Below, piece by piece: positions 9,678-16,649 of a DNA stretch of 64,000 bases. Every line of letters begins with the position of its first letter. Position 1 is the first letter of the stretch. The notes under the pieces are model-generated. The model searched no databases, was not told the origin of the DNA, and saw nothing but the letters and a program-made list of their open reading frames with translations. The position numbers and the translations under genes are program-made. Source of the stretch: Kiritimatiellia bacterium (GTDB lineage: Bacteria; Verrucomicrobiota; Kiritimatiellia; UBA8416; YA12-FULL-48-11); the NCBI GenBank assembly GCA_028716365.1, contig JAQUPZ010000004.1, positions 62,001 to 126,000 of the forward strand, in the 5' to 3' direction.

Positions 9678-10820
9678 TTATTCTTTCTTTGTGGACTGCC
9701 GGTCCGATTTACCAAAGAAGTTACAGAAAACTTCCGCTGCGTCCGTTGTCTTCAGTACGTCATTGAATGAACAAACATGAACACGCAAACATCCACCATC
9801 CAGAATGGCTTTCAGCTCTGCAACGAGTCGCTCTTTCGATTTGACACGATATTTATCGGGCGCGTTGTAGTAACCGATCAGGGCGGCACCATTCTGGCGG
9901 GCATGGTATCGTTTTGCCTCCCTGGCAATGATACTTGAATACGCCTTGATTTTCTCCACGCTCCAGAACGGCGCGAAAAACCATGCCGCGGTCTGTCCAC
10001 AGACATCCAGATCAAGGTGGTTGCCATACAGTGGCTCGGGAAGATAAACTGGATATACATGTGTAATCACTTTTGCGTCAGATTTGACTGCCCGGGCATA
10101 TCTGGAAAGGCAATTGTTGAAATCCACCAGTGTTTCGAAAGAAAAACGTTCCAATACCGTTTCCCGGGAAAGCTCGGGATGCTGTTTCTGATAGGTTTCC
10201 AACTGCATCTGAGATATCGGGCATCGGCAACAGCGGTAATTCTGATACCCAATATAATCGAATGCCACTCCCTTCACACCGGGAAAGGCCAACATCTCAT
10301 CGATCTGTTTCTTAAATACTTCGATGACACGCGGGTCGTGAAAACATAGTAACGGCGTTTCGAGTACTTCCACTTCGTTCACGGGTTCCCCGCCAAACTG
10401 ATATCCGGATTTACCGGGGGTCTTGTCCGCCTTGATACGCTTCAACGCTTCTTCTTCATTGTCATTCATCATCTGGAGCGGTGGCGTGGTGTTGGGATAT
10501 GCTTTCTTCCATGCCGGGATGTCGCCCAGATATAGCCACGCATAGATACCTATGCCGTACTGTTTCCCGAGTTCAATGAAATGGGTGAAGTTTGTGGCGT
10601 TGTCGTGATGTACAACAAGTTCCTTAAAACCGACTTCCGCGGCCCTGGATACAACATCCCCCGCATTGCCGCCGCCCCAGCCGGTAAGTATTCGACGTTC
10701 AGCGCCTGTCGACTCGGAACCGCTTATCGCACCCGATTGCCCGTGTAAAGAAGACCGGGGTGGGGTTACCACGCAACTGGCAGCCAAAGTTATACAACAC
10801 AGGATAGGCAGCCATTTCAT
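9678..10820 (-). CDS. Putative lipoprotein with TIM-barrel (glycosidase-like) character
   Basis: A 380-residue protein from ATG 10820, which has AAGGAAA 8 bases upstream; the longer track start overlaps the upstream gene. The N-terminus (MKWLPILCCITLAASC) looks like a lipoprotein signal with cysteine 16 as the modified residue. The mature part has strand-like segments such as FKELVVHHDN, YGIGIYAWLYLGD, KGVAFDYIGYQ and CGQTAAWFFAPFW at barrel-like spacing. A CCRCP cluster follows the FDYIGYQ strand. No family is recognised with certainty; it resembles hypothetical glycosyl-hydrolase-like barrel proteins. It lies 25 bases after the TPR-type gene on the same strand, so cotranscription is likely. 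Confidence 0.7.
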   Translation of the reverse strand: MKWLPILCCITLAASCVVTPPRSSLHGQSGAISGSESTGAERRILTGWGGGNAGDVVSRAAEVGFKELVVHHDNATNFTHFIELGKQYGIGIYAWLYLGDIPAWKKAYPNTTPPLQMMNDNEEEALKRIKADKTPGKSGYQFGGEPVNEVEVLETPLLCFHDPRVIEVFKKQIDEMLAFPGVKGVAFDYIGYQNYRCCRCPISQMQLETYQKQHPELSRETVLERFSFETLVDFNNCLSRYARAVKSDAKVITHVYPVYLPEPLYGNHLDLDVCGQTAAWFFAPFWSVEKIKAYSSIIAREAKRYHARQNGAALIGYYNAPDKYRVKSKERLVAELKAILDGGCLRVHVCSFNDVLKTTDAAEVFCNFFGKSDRQSTKKE

Positions 10821-10845
10821 CCGATATTTCCTTATACACTGCAGT

Positions 10846-11445
10846 TCAACGCCACATTTTCTGACGATTTTCTTCGAGACGTTTTCGTGTCTCATCAAGT
10901 TTCTCCGATGAAATGGTCTCTATCCTGGTATTCGCTTGCGTCTTGAGCCTGGTCCGTATGTTTGCATATGTAACTGACAGAGTCTCACGGTCTTCATGAT
11001 TCTTCAGTAAACTCATGCCCCTCTGGAAAAGTTTTTCAGCAAGTTCATCGTCATTCAGCCATCTCACGGCAATATTGATCATGTCGACATGAGGTTTTAC
11101 CTCATTTGGGAATTCCTGAATGATCTTTTCATACTCTTGCTCTGCTTCGGCATATTTGCCTTTCGCCACGAGTGATTCTGGAATACCATAAATTGGCATC
11201 GGTTTACCTTTGAGAGATGACCGGAAAATGTTGCCGAAACAACCAGCCAGAAAACCAGCGATATCAGGAGCAATCAGGACAGCCCCAAGAAGCACCAGAA
11301 ACGGACCAAACCATGGTATTGGTAAAGCGAAGAACAAAGGGATTCCGATCCCCCAGCGCACATACCGGCTTATAAGCCGGCGCCTTTGCTCCATTTTCCA
11401 CTGTGTTTGGCATTTTTCATTCAGCATCTCTCTTGAATTATCCAT
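10846..11445 (-). CDS. Membrane protein with tetratricopeptide-like tail
   Basis: A 199-residue protein from ATG 11445, supported by AGGGAA just upstream. The track start at 11631 runs through an intergenic repeat and is rejected. A basic, glutamine-rich N-terminus is followed by one or two hydrophobic segments (GIGIPLFFALPIPWFGPFLV and the following LLGAVLIAPDIAG). The tail contains KGKYAEAEQEYEKIIQEFP and a second helix pair, typical of TPR units, and ends in a charged coiled helix. It probably displays TPRs in the cytoplasm or at the membrane face. No specific function can be given. Confidence 0.72.
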   Translation of the reverse strand: MDNSREMLNEKCQTQWKMEQRRRLISRYVRWGIGIPLFFALPIPWFGPFLVLLGAVLIAPDIAGFLAGCFGNIFRSSLKGKPMPIYGIPESLVAKGKYAEAEQEYEKIIQEFPNEVKPHVDMINIAVRWLNDDELAEKLFQRGMSLLKNHEDRETLSVTYANIRTRLKTQANTRIETISSEKLDETRKRLEENRQKMWR

Positions 11446-11860
11446 ATTTTCCCTGTCATGCGATGGGGCGTCGAGTCCCATACTGGCTGACAGATTACAT
11501 GAACCGTCAACAAAGGACAAGGTTGGAATCCGTTTTGACACGATTCGTAATGCGCTTTTGATTACAATGTAAGGGCCTGTTGCCCAAATCGAAAAAGCAC
11601 GTCCAGCGAGATGCCTCGACAAGCTCGGCATGACAATTCCTTGGAGAAACGATCGAATTCACGTCGTCATTCCGATCCGTCGGCTGACGGAGAGGAATCT
11701 CAGGTTTGGTCAACACGCCCGTAGCAATCATTATCAGCCAAGTGATCAACCTTGCGCATCAATCCATGGTTTGGTAACACTACCGTACTTCTGGTTGTTT
11801 TTTTTGTTTGGTGACAATGCCGCATGTAAAACGAATTTCTATCAATAAAGGAGTGCCACT
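11446..11860. other. Intergenic region, no gene supported
   Basis: This 415-base gap holds the repeat described at 11606-11701 and otherwise no frame with a plausible start, composition or neighbour spacing. The track ORFs here (11507-11749 minus and 11630-11848 plus) translate the repeat and are judged spurious. AAAGGAG just before 11861 is the ribosome site of the next gene. Confidence 0.6.
11606..11701. repeat. Dispersed intergenic palindromic-type repeat (HAELVEAS type)
   Basis: Read on the minus strand this stretch contains CATGCCGAGCTTGTCGAGGC, which translates as HAELVEAS. This motif is recurrent in intergenic repeats of many unrelated bacteria. Next to it, CCGTCGGCTGACGG forms a small hairpin inside a second recurring unit (ending GGAATCTC on the plus strand). 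Only one copy lies in this window, so the repeat call rests on recognising the motif and not on a second local copy. Confidence 0.55.
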
Positions 11861-13111
11861 ATGATGACAAACAGAATATCACGCCGGTCTTTCATTGCGT
11901 CGTCAACTGCAGGAGCTGTCGGTGCAGGTATACTGGCCACAGCAGGAGGTATCTCAACTGCCGCGAGTGCTGCAGAAGTCATAGCGGGCTTTGACGATAA
12001 GAAGACTTCCGTGGACCAGAGTAAACCATGGGTACCTTTTAGTGACCGGAAAATCAGGGTGGGTATTGTCGGTCATGGCGTGTGCAAATTCGGACTCCAA
12101 TTCGGGTTGCAGCATCATCCCAACGTCGAACTCATTGCTGTCAGTGACCTTTTCCCCGACCGTTGTGCCGATATGGCACAAAAGGCCAAATGCGCAAAGA
12201 CCTATCCCTCGCTGGAAGAGATGGTCAAGGATGACAAGATTGAGGCGATCTACTGCGCAACAGACGCTCCAGCACACGCCAAGCATGCCATCCTCTGCAT
12301 GGAGCATGGCAAACACGTTGCAACTGCTGTCCCGGCCTTCCGTGGTGACATCGATGATGCTGAAAGGCTTTTGGAATGCTGCAAAAAGAACAAGGACCTG
12401 GTTTATGCAATGTTCGAAACGTCGTGTTTCCATGACGACCTCTATGCCATGGAAAAACTCTTTGCCGCCGGGGTATTCGGCAACATCGTTTATTCTGAAG
12501 GTGAGTATTGTCATCCGCATGTCCTGGGCACTCCCGCATTGGGATCGTACAAGGATTGGCGTAAGAATGGTTGTCCCATGTGGTATCCGACGCACGCTAC
12601 AGCCTATTATGTCGGCGTGACGCACAAAAGCTTTATTGACGTTTCCTGCCAGGGAACCGCGCTGTTTGACAAAGCACAGCGCATTCCTAACGTGATCGGG
12701 AATATCTTTAAATCGGAAGCCGGTCTGTTCCGGACAGCCGAGGGCGGAATTTCCCGCATGATAATATGCGGGTCTCAGGGCGAGTATCTCGAGGCAGGAC
12801 GAATTCGCGGAGAGTACGCGGGATATAACAAGACTTTCACCGGCGATGCGACGGGTTCGAAACGGCATTACGAGGCAATCAAGAATGGTTTGAAATTGAA
12901 GAAATACGCCCTGCCGCCGGGAGTCGAGTCGGGCGGGCACGGCGGTTCACACGGTTACCTGGGCGACGATTTCATCGATTCAATTCTCAGGAAACGCCAA
13001 CCCAGGGTAGGCGTCATCGATGCCCTGAATATGACGGTCCCGGGCTATTACGCGCACCTGTCCGCCATGAAGGATGGTGAGCGGATCAAGATCCCGCAGT
13101 ATTCACTCTAA
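11861..13111 (+). CDS. Tat-exported Gfo/Idh/MocA family oxidoreductase
   Basis: A 416-residue protein with an AAAGGAG ribosome site. The N-terminus has the twin-arginine motif SRRSFIAS followed by an alanine/glycine-rich hydrophobic region ending in ASAAE. The nucleotide-binding strand VGIVGHGVCKFG is at about residue 67; its second glycine spacing is unusual for the family. The usual EKP lysine motif appears as HVATAVPAF, so the canonical catalytic lysine-proline pair is missing or altered. GGHGGSHG near the C-terminus is typical of this Tat subgroup. It is only distantly like the protein at 1732. Whether it is an active dehydrogenase is uncertain. It faces the distal end of the integron array. 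Confidence 0.82.
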   Translation: MMTNRISRRSFIASSTAGAVGAGILATAGGISTAASAAEVIAGFDDKKTSVDQSKPWVPFSDRKIRVGIVGHGVCKFGLQFGLQHHPNVELIAVSDLFPDRCADMAQKAKCAKTYPSLEEMVKDDKIEAIYCATDAPAHAKHAILCMEHGKHVATAVPAFRGDIDDAERLLECCKKNKDLVYAMFETSCFHDDLYAMEKLFAAGVFGNIVYSEGEYCHPHVLGTPALGSYKDWRKNGCPMWYPTHATAYYVGVTHKSFIDVSCQGTALFDKAQRIPNVIGNIFKSEAGLFRTAEGGISRMIICGSQGEYLEAGRIRGEYAGYNKTFTGDATGSKRHYEAIKNGLKLKKYALPPGVESGGHGGSHGYLGDDFIDSILRKRQPRVGVIDALNMTVPGYYAHLSAMKDGERIKIPQYSL

Positions 13112-13133
13112 AACAGCCATCTAAAGAGAATTT

Positions 13134-13197
13134 GAGCAATTACGCCGCATCTCTACCGACCAGCTTTGCTGGTCTGGTATTCTGTATCTTGTTTGAC
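13134..13197 (-). other. Degenerate terminal attC-like site (cassette 11)
   Basis: After the DUF488 gene there is a hairpin with GACCAGC and GCTGGTC arms plus weaker flanking pairing. It ends in GTTTGAC (13191-13197). The expected AAC box on the other side is missing, and its core does not complement the start of cassette 11 (TTCGGC). It is either a decayed attC closing the array or just a terminator-like hairpin. Confidence 0.4.
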
Positions 13198-13201
13198 TTG
13201 G

Positions 13202-13552
13202 TCAGCGCATCGCGAGCAATGCCTCGCGAATGATCACGGCCTGGTTTCTGTCGGGGTCCTTTGCCGCATATAAGAGAATCAACGGTCTCTTCTGTGCGAG
13301 TGCACGAAGAGGTCTTAAGAGTTCGCGCTTTTCCTTCAGTTCATTCAAATATCTAACGCGGAATGATTCCCAACGTTCTGGTTTGTGAGCAAACCACTTC
13401 CGCAGTTCAGTACTTGGTGCTACGTCTTTGCACCATTCATCAAGCTGTAGTGCTTCCTTTGAAATGCCGCGCGGCCATAATCGATCGACGAGAACTCGAT
13501 AGCCTTTTGGCTTGTCCGTTGTGTCATAAACTCGTGCTATTGCGATTTTCAT
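13202..13552 (-). CDS. DUF488 family protein (cassette 11)
   Basis: A 116-residue cytoplasmic protein that matches the DUF488 family by its start (IARVYD), the VDRLWPRGISKE segment, WFAHKPERWESFR and the LLYAAKD strand near the C-terminus. The length is normal for the family. A GAGGT site precedes the ATG. The biochemical role of DUF488 is unproven. It is the cassette furthest from the integrase, so by the usual rule it is among the oldest and least expressed. Both flanking attC sites are degenerate, which suggests that it may be fixed in the chromosome. Confidence 0.88.
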   Translation of the reverse strand: MKIAIARVYDTTDKPKGYRVLVDRLWPRGISKEALQLDEWCKDVAPSTELRKWFAHKPERWESFRVRYLNELKEKRELLRPLRALAQKRPLILLYAAKDPDRNQAVIIREALLAMR

Positions 13553-13565
13553 ATCTGACCTCGTT

Positions 13566-13630
13566 GCCGAACATCACCGCTGAAATTTCGCCTTGCCTTC
13601 AAGGCAATAATCTCCGGCCGCTGGTTCGTG
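13566..13630 (-). other. attC site H (cassette 10), degenerate
   Basis: Core boxes GCCGAAC (13566-13572) and GTTCGTG (13624-13630) enclose an imperfect palindrome centred on GCCTTGCCTTCAAGGC. Unlike the other sites the first box is followed by ATC and not G. The outer box does not complement the beginning of cassette 10 (TTGGCC), so this is a diverged site or one acquired by fusion of two cassettes. Confidence 0.65.
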
Positions 13631-13633
13631 TCT

Positions 13634-14215
13634 CTATTTTACGCGAAGCGTCTTCAACGCACTGCCCCAGGCAATGACTTCATCCAGCATGGCGTTGACT
13701 GATTTTTCGTGCCGGGTGTCGGGCTTGAAAATGCTGAAATTCTCGAAGTCCGTGAACAGCGAAAGCATGACCTGCGCGCGCACATCGGCAACCTTCAGTT
13801 CGCCCATGACAAGCCGCAGGTGCTCCACCGCACGTGCGCCGCCGGCGCTTCCATAGCTCACAAACCCCGCCGCCTTGTTGTTCCACTCCGCGAACAGATA
13901 ATCGATCGCGTTCTTCAGCGCCCCGGATGTCCCATGGTTATACTCGGGTGTCACGAAGACAAACGCGTCGAAAGAAGCGATCTTTGCTGCCCACGCCTTC
14001 GTGTGTGCATGGCTGTACTGTCCCATCAACGGTGGAACCGCCTCGTCCAGCAGCGGCAAGTTGAAGTCTTTGATATCCACAAGTTCGAAATGCGCGTCGC
14101 TGCGCTTCCCCGCGATACCGTGTACCCAACGGGCGACGGCCTCGGCCTTGCGACCGGGACGTGTGCTTCCGATAATGATTCCCAGCTTCATCATGTCTCT
14201 TTCTTCTTCACTCAT
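13634..14215 (-). CDS. NADPH-dependent FMN reductase family protein (cassette 10)
   Basis: A 193-residue flavodoxin-fold quinone or azo-type reductase. The FMN phosphate loop LGIIIGSTRPGRK follows a short leader. FVFVTPEYNHGTSGALKNAI is the conserved FMN-ring motif of the NADPH-dependent FMN reductase family. Likely role: two-electron reduction of quinones, azo compounds or chromate in the cytoplasm, protecting against redox stress. Start at ATG 14215 is supported by GGAGCAC upstream; ATG 14194 or 14191 is possible. It starts about 28 bases after its cassette junction. As a cassette it could give a selectable detoxification trait. Confidence 0.88.
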   Translation of the reverse strand: MSEEERDMMKLGIIIGSTRPGRKAEAVARWVHGIAGKRSDAHFELVDIKDFNLPLLDEAVPPLMGQYSHAHTKAWAAKIASFDAFVFVTPEYNHGTSGALKNAIDYLFAEWNNKAAGFVSYGSAGGARAVEHLRLVMGELKVADVRAQVMLSLFTDFENFSIFKPDTRHEKSVNAMLDEVIAWGSALKTLRVK

Positions 14216-14237
14216 TTTCCGTGCTCCTTTTTTGTTA

Positions 14238-14296
14238 GGCCAACGTCGAGGGTCAGGCGCGAGCTATTGCGAGTCGCCTGCGCCCTCTGGTTGGCA
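14238..14296 (-). other. attC site G (cassette 9)
   Basis: A 59 bp imperfect palindrome with boxes GGCCAAC and GTTGGCA. The arms GTCGAGGGTCAGGCG and CGCCTGCGCCCTCTG pair with an extrahelical base. GTTGGCA complements the start of cassette 9 (TTGGCACAAC). The rnk-like stop codon (14297-14299) abuts the site. Confidence 0.88.
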
Positions 14297-14713
14297 CTAG
14301 AGATGAAAATGGCCGGCTGCTTCTGGCTGATACACAATCTTCTCAATTCGGATGCGTCGCATGCCTGCGGGTACCGGCCACTCAATGATATCTCCCTTTG
14401 AGTATCCCAGAATCGCGGTGCCAATAGGGGCGAGGACAGAGATGGCCCCCTCGTCCACGTTGGCGTCTTTCGGAAACACCAGGGCATAGTTCATTTCTTC
14501 ACCGGTATTGACGTCTTTGAGAACAACACGCGAATTCATGGTTACAACGTCGGGGCGGACGTCCTTGGGATCCACGATGTCAGCCCTGGCAAGCTCGTGA
14601 GCAAGCGCCTCCAAATCCTTTCTGGCGCGACCGCCGAACTCTCCTGCCACATCGATGAGCTCCTCCAGGTGCATCTTGTCGGCTTCGGTAATGCATATCT
14701 TTCTAGGCTTCAT
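14297..14713 (-). CDS. rnk: Rnk / GreA-GreB family transcription factor (cassette 9)
   Basis: A 138-residue protein of the length and layout of Rnk, the nucleoside diphosphate kinase regulator. It has a short N-terminal helical part (ITEADKMHLEELI) followed by the GreA/GreB C-terminal FKBP-like domain with SRVVLKDVNTGEE, SVLAPIGTAILGYSKGD and a final W-V-P strand. Known: Rnk binds RNA polymerase near the secondary channel but lacks the long coiled coil of GreA. The ATG at 14713 follows its cassette junction by 26 bases. A regulatory protein as integron cargo is unusual, and it could alter host transcription after capture. Confidence 0.87.
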   Translation of the reverse strand: MKPRKICITEADKMHLEELIDVAGEFGGRARKDLEALAHELARADIVDPKDVRPDVVTMNSRVVLKDVNTGEEMNYALVFPKDANVDEGAISVLAPIGTAILGYSKGDIIEWPVPAGMRRIRIEKIVYQPEAAGHFHL

Positions 14714-14733
14714 GATCTATCCCTTTCTTGTTG

Positions 14734-14803
14734 TGCCAACGCATGGCATAATGGTCGAGATGAACCGCAGGTTCATCGAGTACCATTCATGCCCTTGTTG
14801 GAG
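14734..14803 (-). other. attC site F (cassette 8)
   Basis: A 70 bp palindrome with boxes TGCCAAC and GTTGGAG. The arms are TAATGGTCGAGATGAACC and GGTTCATCGAGTACCATT. GTTGGAG complements the start of cassette 8 (TTGGAGCACG). The cassette 8 gene ends inside this site. Confidence 0.9.
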
Positions 14804-15510
14804 CCTCCTATCTCTTTCCCAAAAGGATGGCACACGATCCATGCAACTCGCCCAGGAAGAACCACATCTGGGTTCTCCTTCATCAACTCTGCATGGAAAG
14901 GAATCTGATAAATACCGTATTCACCACCAGTGATCTTGATCACGCCCGACTTGGATTGAATGAACACATTGCTTCTCCCATGGTCTTGGACCCTAATCAC
15001 CAGAGCCTCTAGGGTCTCGACTGAAGGAGTTTCGTTCACAATAGTGGCTTTTACGTTCGCCGCTAGTCGGAGTGGCTGCATGAGTTCCCGATAATGGAGT
15101 ATCCTGTTCTCTGGAACGGAGAGGTTGCGATCGACGTATCCACCGAGCGACATAGATCCCTTTGGCTGATTGGAAATGATTGGAGGATTTTCTTTGATCA
15201 GAGAGTCTGAAATGGGCAGGCGGAAGGAACCGTCAGCACCAAGGGACAGTGGGATGCGACCAGTCTTACTGTCGATAAACAGGTTGATATCTTTTGGTCT
15301 GACGTCAGGCAAACTGCTCTTGAACTTAACGGTAAGCTCTTTGCCATTGGTTGATGTGCCTTCGGGTTCGGACACTTGGGCCATTTTATACGCCACGGCA
15401 TATGGCAAGGTGGCGACTTCAGTTTGACTCGCCGTTTCTGCGATAACAGCCACCTGTAACGTCAGCCACAGAGCAGTGCAATAATAGATTGGCAATTTTC
15501 TCTTCATCAT
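14773..15510 (-). CDS. Secreted hypothetical protein with internal duplication (cassette 8)
   Basis: A 245-residue protein from ATG 15510, with GGAGCAC as ribosome site directly at the cassette start. The track start is a TTG that overlaps that site. Residues 1-25 form a signal peptide (IYYCTALWLTLQVAVIAET). Two similar segments occur: DGSFRLPISDSLIKENP near residue 90 and EYGIYQIPFHAELMKENP near residue 215. Each is preceded by an IDSKTG/IQSKSG strand, which indicates a tandem beta domain. The family was not recognised with certainty (DUF2987 is a possible relative). It is probably periplasmic. The stop codon lies inside attC F. Confidence 0.78.
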   Translation of the reverse strand: MMKRKLPIYYCTALWLTLQVAVIAETASQTEVATLPYAVAYKMAQVSEPEGTSTNGKELTVKFKSSLPDVRPKDINLFIDSKTGRIPLSLGADGSFRLPISDSLIKENPPIISNQPKGSMSLGGYVDRNLSVPENRILHYRELMQPLRLAANVKATIVNETPSVETLEALVIRVQDHGRSNVFIQSKSGVIKITGGEYGIYQIPFHAELMKENPDVVLPGRVAWIVCHPFGKEIGGSNKGMNGTR

Positions 15511-15516
15511 TTCGTG

Positions 15517-15584
15517 CTCCAACGTGACCTCTCATGCGTTCAAAAACCGCAGGTTTTTGAATCGCATGCAGAGGATGGTTGGCT
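15517..15584 (-). other. attC site E (cassette 7)
   Basis: A 68 bp palindrome with boxes CTCCAAC and GTTGGCT. The arms CCTCTCATGCGTTCAAAAACC and GGTTTTTGAATCGCATGCAGAGG pair with unpaired bases. GTTGGCTC complements the start of cassette 7 (TTGGCTCAAAAG). Confidence 0.92.
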
Positions 15585-16061
15585 CATTTCTTTGTTAATT
15601 ACGATTTCGACAACTTTTGGGGGTTCTGACAACCAATGGTCAGGTCCAGGATCGTCTTTGACAATAAAGACGTTCTCGTTCATAAATTCTTCCAACATAG
15701 GACCTGCATGGGTGTCTGATGCCTTTACGATCTTGTGAAAATCGCGATGCTGGGGGAGTTTCTTCCAAACACGGTAATGATCAACATTATATGGTGTTGG
15801 TTGATCTTTATCGTCGTATCTACATATTGTGATAGCGTCAGTATCTGTTGAGTAACGTTGTGCAACCGCCGCCACAAGTGGAGCGTCTTTTCCGACTGCG
15901 GCAATTGGTGTTGTCGAAATGTCGATTTCAAATGGCTGTCCGGAACTGTCTCCTAGTGACTGCCACTCAGCCCTTGGCATTGTAAATACCGATCGACCTT
16001 CCACATTCTGCCAGTAGGCGTGAAATCGATGGGCACGCATATCATTATTATGTCTTGTCAT
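15540..16061 (-). CDS. Hypothetical protein (cassette 7)
   Basis: A 173-residue protein without a signal peptide or membrane segment, the only clearly non-exported unknown in the array. Its N-terminal third contains YWQNVEGRSVFTMPRAEW, and the middle holds VDHYRVWKKLPQHRDFHKI. The C-terminal EPPKVVEIVIN strand is followed by a tail (PSSACDSKTCGF) that is encoded by the attC palindrome, so the last dozen residues are probably not under selection for structure. No family is recognised. The ATG at 16061 follows the cassette junction by 14 bases; ATG 16040 is an alternative. Confidence 0.7.
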   Translation of the reverse strand: MTRHNNDMRAHRFHAYWQNVEGRSVFTMPRAEWQSLGDSSGQPFEIDISTTPIAAVGKDAPLVAAVAQRYSTDTDAITICRYDDKDQPTPYNVDHYRVWKKLPQHRDFHKIVKASDTHAGPMLEEFMNENVFIVKDDPGPDHWLSEPPKVVEIVINKEMSQPSSACDSKTCGF

Positions 16062-16069
16062 ATCTTTTG

Positions 16070-16128
16070 AGCCAACGCCAGTGTTGAGGCGGCGCTGTTT
16101 CAGCGTCGCCTCCTACACATGGTTCGAA
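16070..16128 (-). other. attC site D (cassette 6)
   Basis: A 59 bp palindrome with boxes AGCCAAC and GTTCGAA. The arms GAGGCGGCGCTG and CAGCGTCGCCTC are identical to those of site C. GTTCGAA complements the start of cassette 6 (TTCGAACTTAA). Confidence 0.92.
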
Positions 16129-16130
16129 CA

Positions 16131-16574
16131 TTATTTCTTCCAATCCAATAGCCAGAAATCTACACCGTCAACACGAAGGCCATTGGGTAAATCCTTTGGG
16201 AAGATGCTGCCATCGCAATAGAGAACCCGAGTCAGATGTTGTTTCTTGATAAATTCGACTGCTTCCTCTTTGGATTTGAACACCTTGTTATCGACAACAA
16301 TCGGACCTTTCTTCGAAAAGAATATATAGTCGGTCTTTCCTCGACAGAAACCAGCAGATTCTAAAATTGCTGTGGCGCGTTGTCGTTCAGCATATGTTCC
16401 GGCTAAATATTCCATAACATCTGTATGGTAGATCCATCCCTTGATCCATGTTCCGGTAGGATGTGTTTGTACCTTAAGTTTGGGATGGCAAAGTACATGA
16501 CTACTATCCAATTTGGATGTTGAGCAACTGGCCGTTAATGCGCAGATAAGTATGATCTTTCCGATCCTTTTCAT
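16131..16574 (-). CDS. Putative lipoprotein (cassette 6)
   Basis: A 147-residue protein. The N-terminus MKRIGKIILICALTASC is a lipoprotein-type signal, with cysteine 17 as the likely lipidated residue. The mature protein is mixed alpha/beta, with GTYAERQRATAILESAGF and a KEEAVEFIKKQHLTRVLY helix-strand pair that resembles small cystathionine-free periplasmic domains. No family can be assigned. The ATG at 16574 is 11 bases after the cassette start, and the stop codon lies two bases before attC D. Confidence 0.76.
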   Translation of the reverse strand: MKRIGKIILICALTASCSTSKLDSSHVLCHPKLKVQTHPTGTWIKGWIYHTDVMEYLAGTYAERQRATAILESAGFCRGKTDYIFFSKKGPIVVDNKVFKSKEEAVEFIKKQHLTRVLYCDGSIFPKDLPNGLRVDGVDFWLLDWKK

Positions 16575-16579
16575 TTAAG

Positions 16580-16649
16580 TTCGAACGCCATCATTGAGCG
16601 GCGAGTGCCCGCCGCGGGTCACTCGTCGCGCTCGAATGAATTGTTCGAC
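16580..16649 (-). other. attC site J (cassette 5)
   Basis: A 70 bp palindrome with boxes TTCGAAC and GTTCGAC. The arms ATTGAGCGGCGAGTG and CACTCGTCGCGCTCGAAT pair around CCCGCCGCGGG. GTTCGAC complements the start of cassette 5 (TTCGACGAA). The end of the hydrolase gene overlaps the site. Confidence 0.9.

Noticed and set aside
11507-11749. Minus ORF containing CHAELVEASRWTCF
   Set aside because: This is the known translation artefact of an intergenic palindromic repeat.
16120-16130. GGTTCGAA sequences resembling a tRNA T-loop (also at 18737)
   Set aside because: There is no acceptor, D or anticodon arm around them. They are the core boxes of attC sites.
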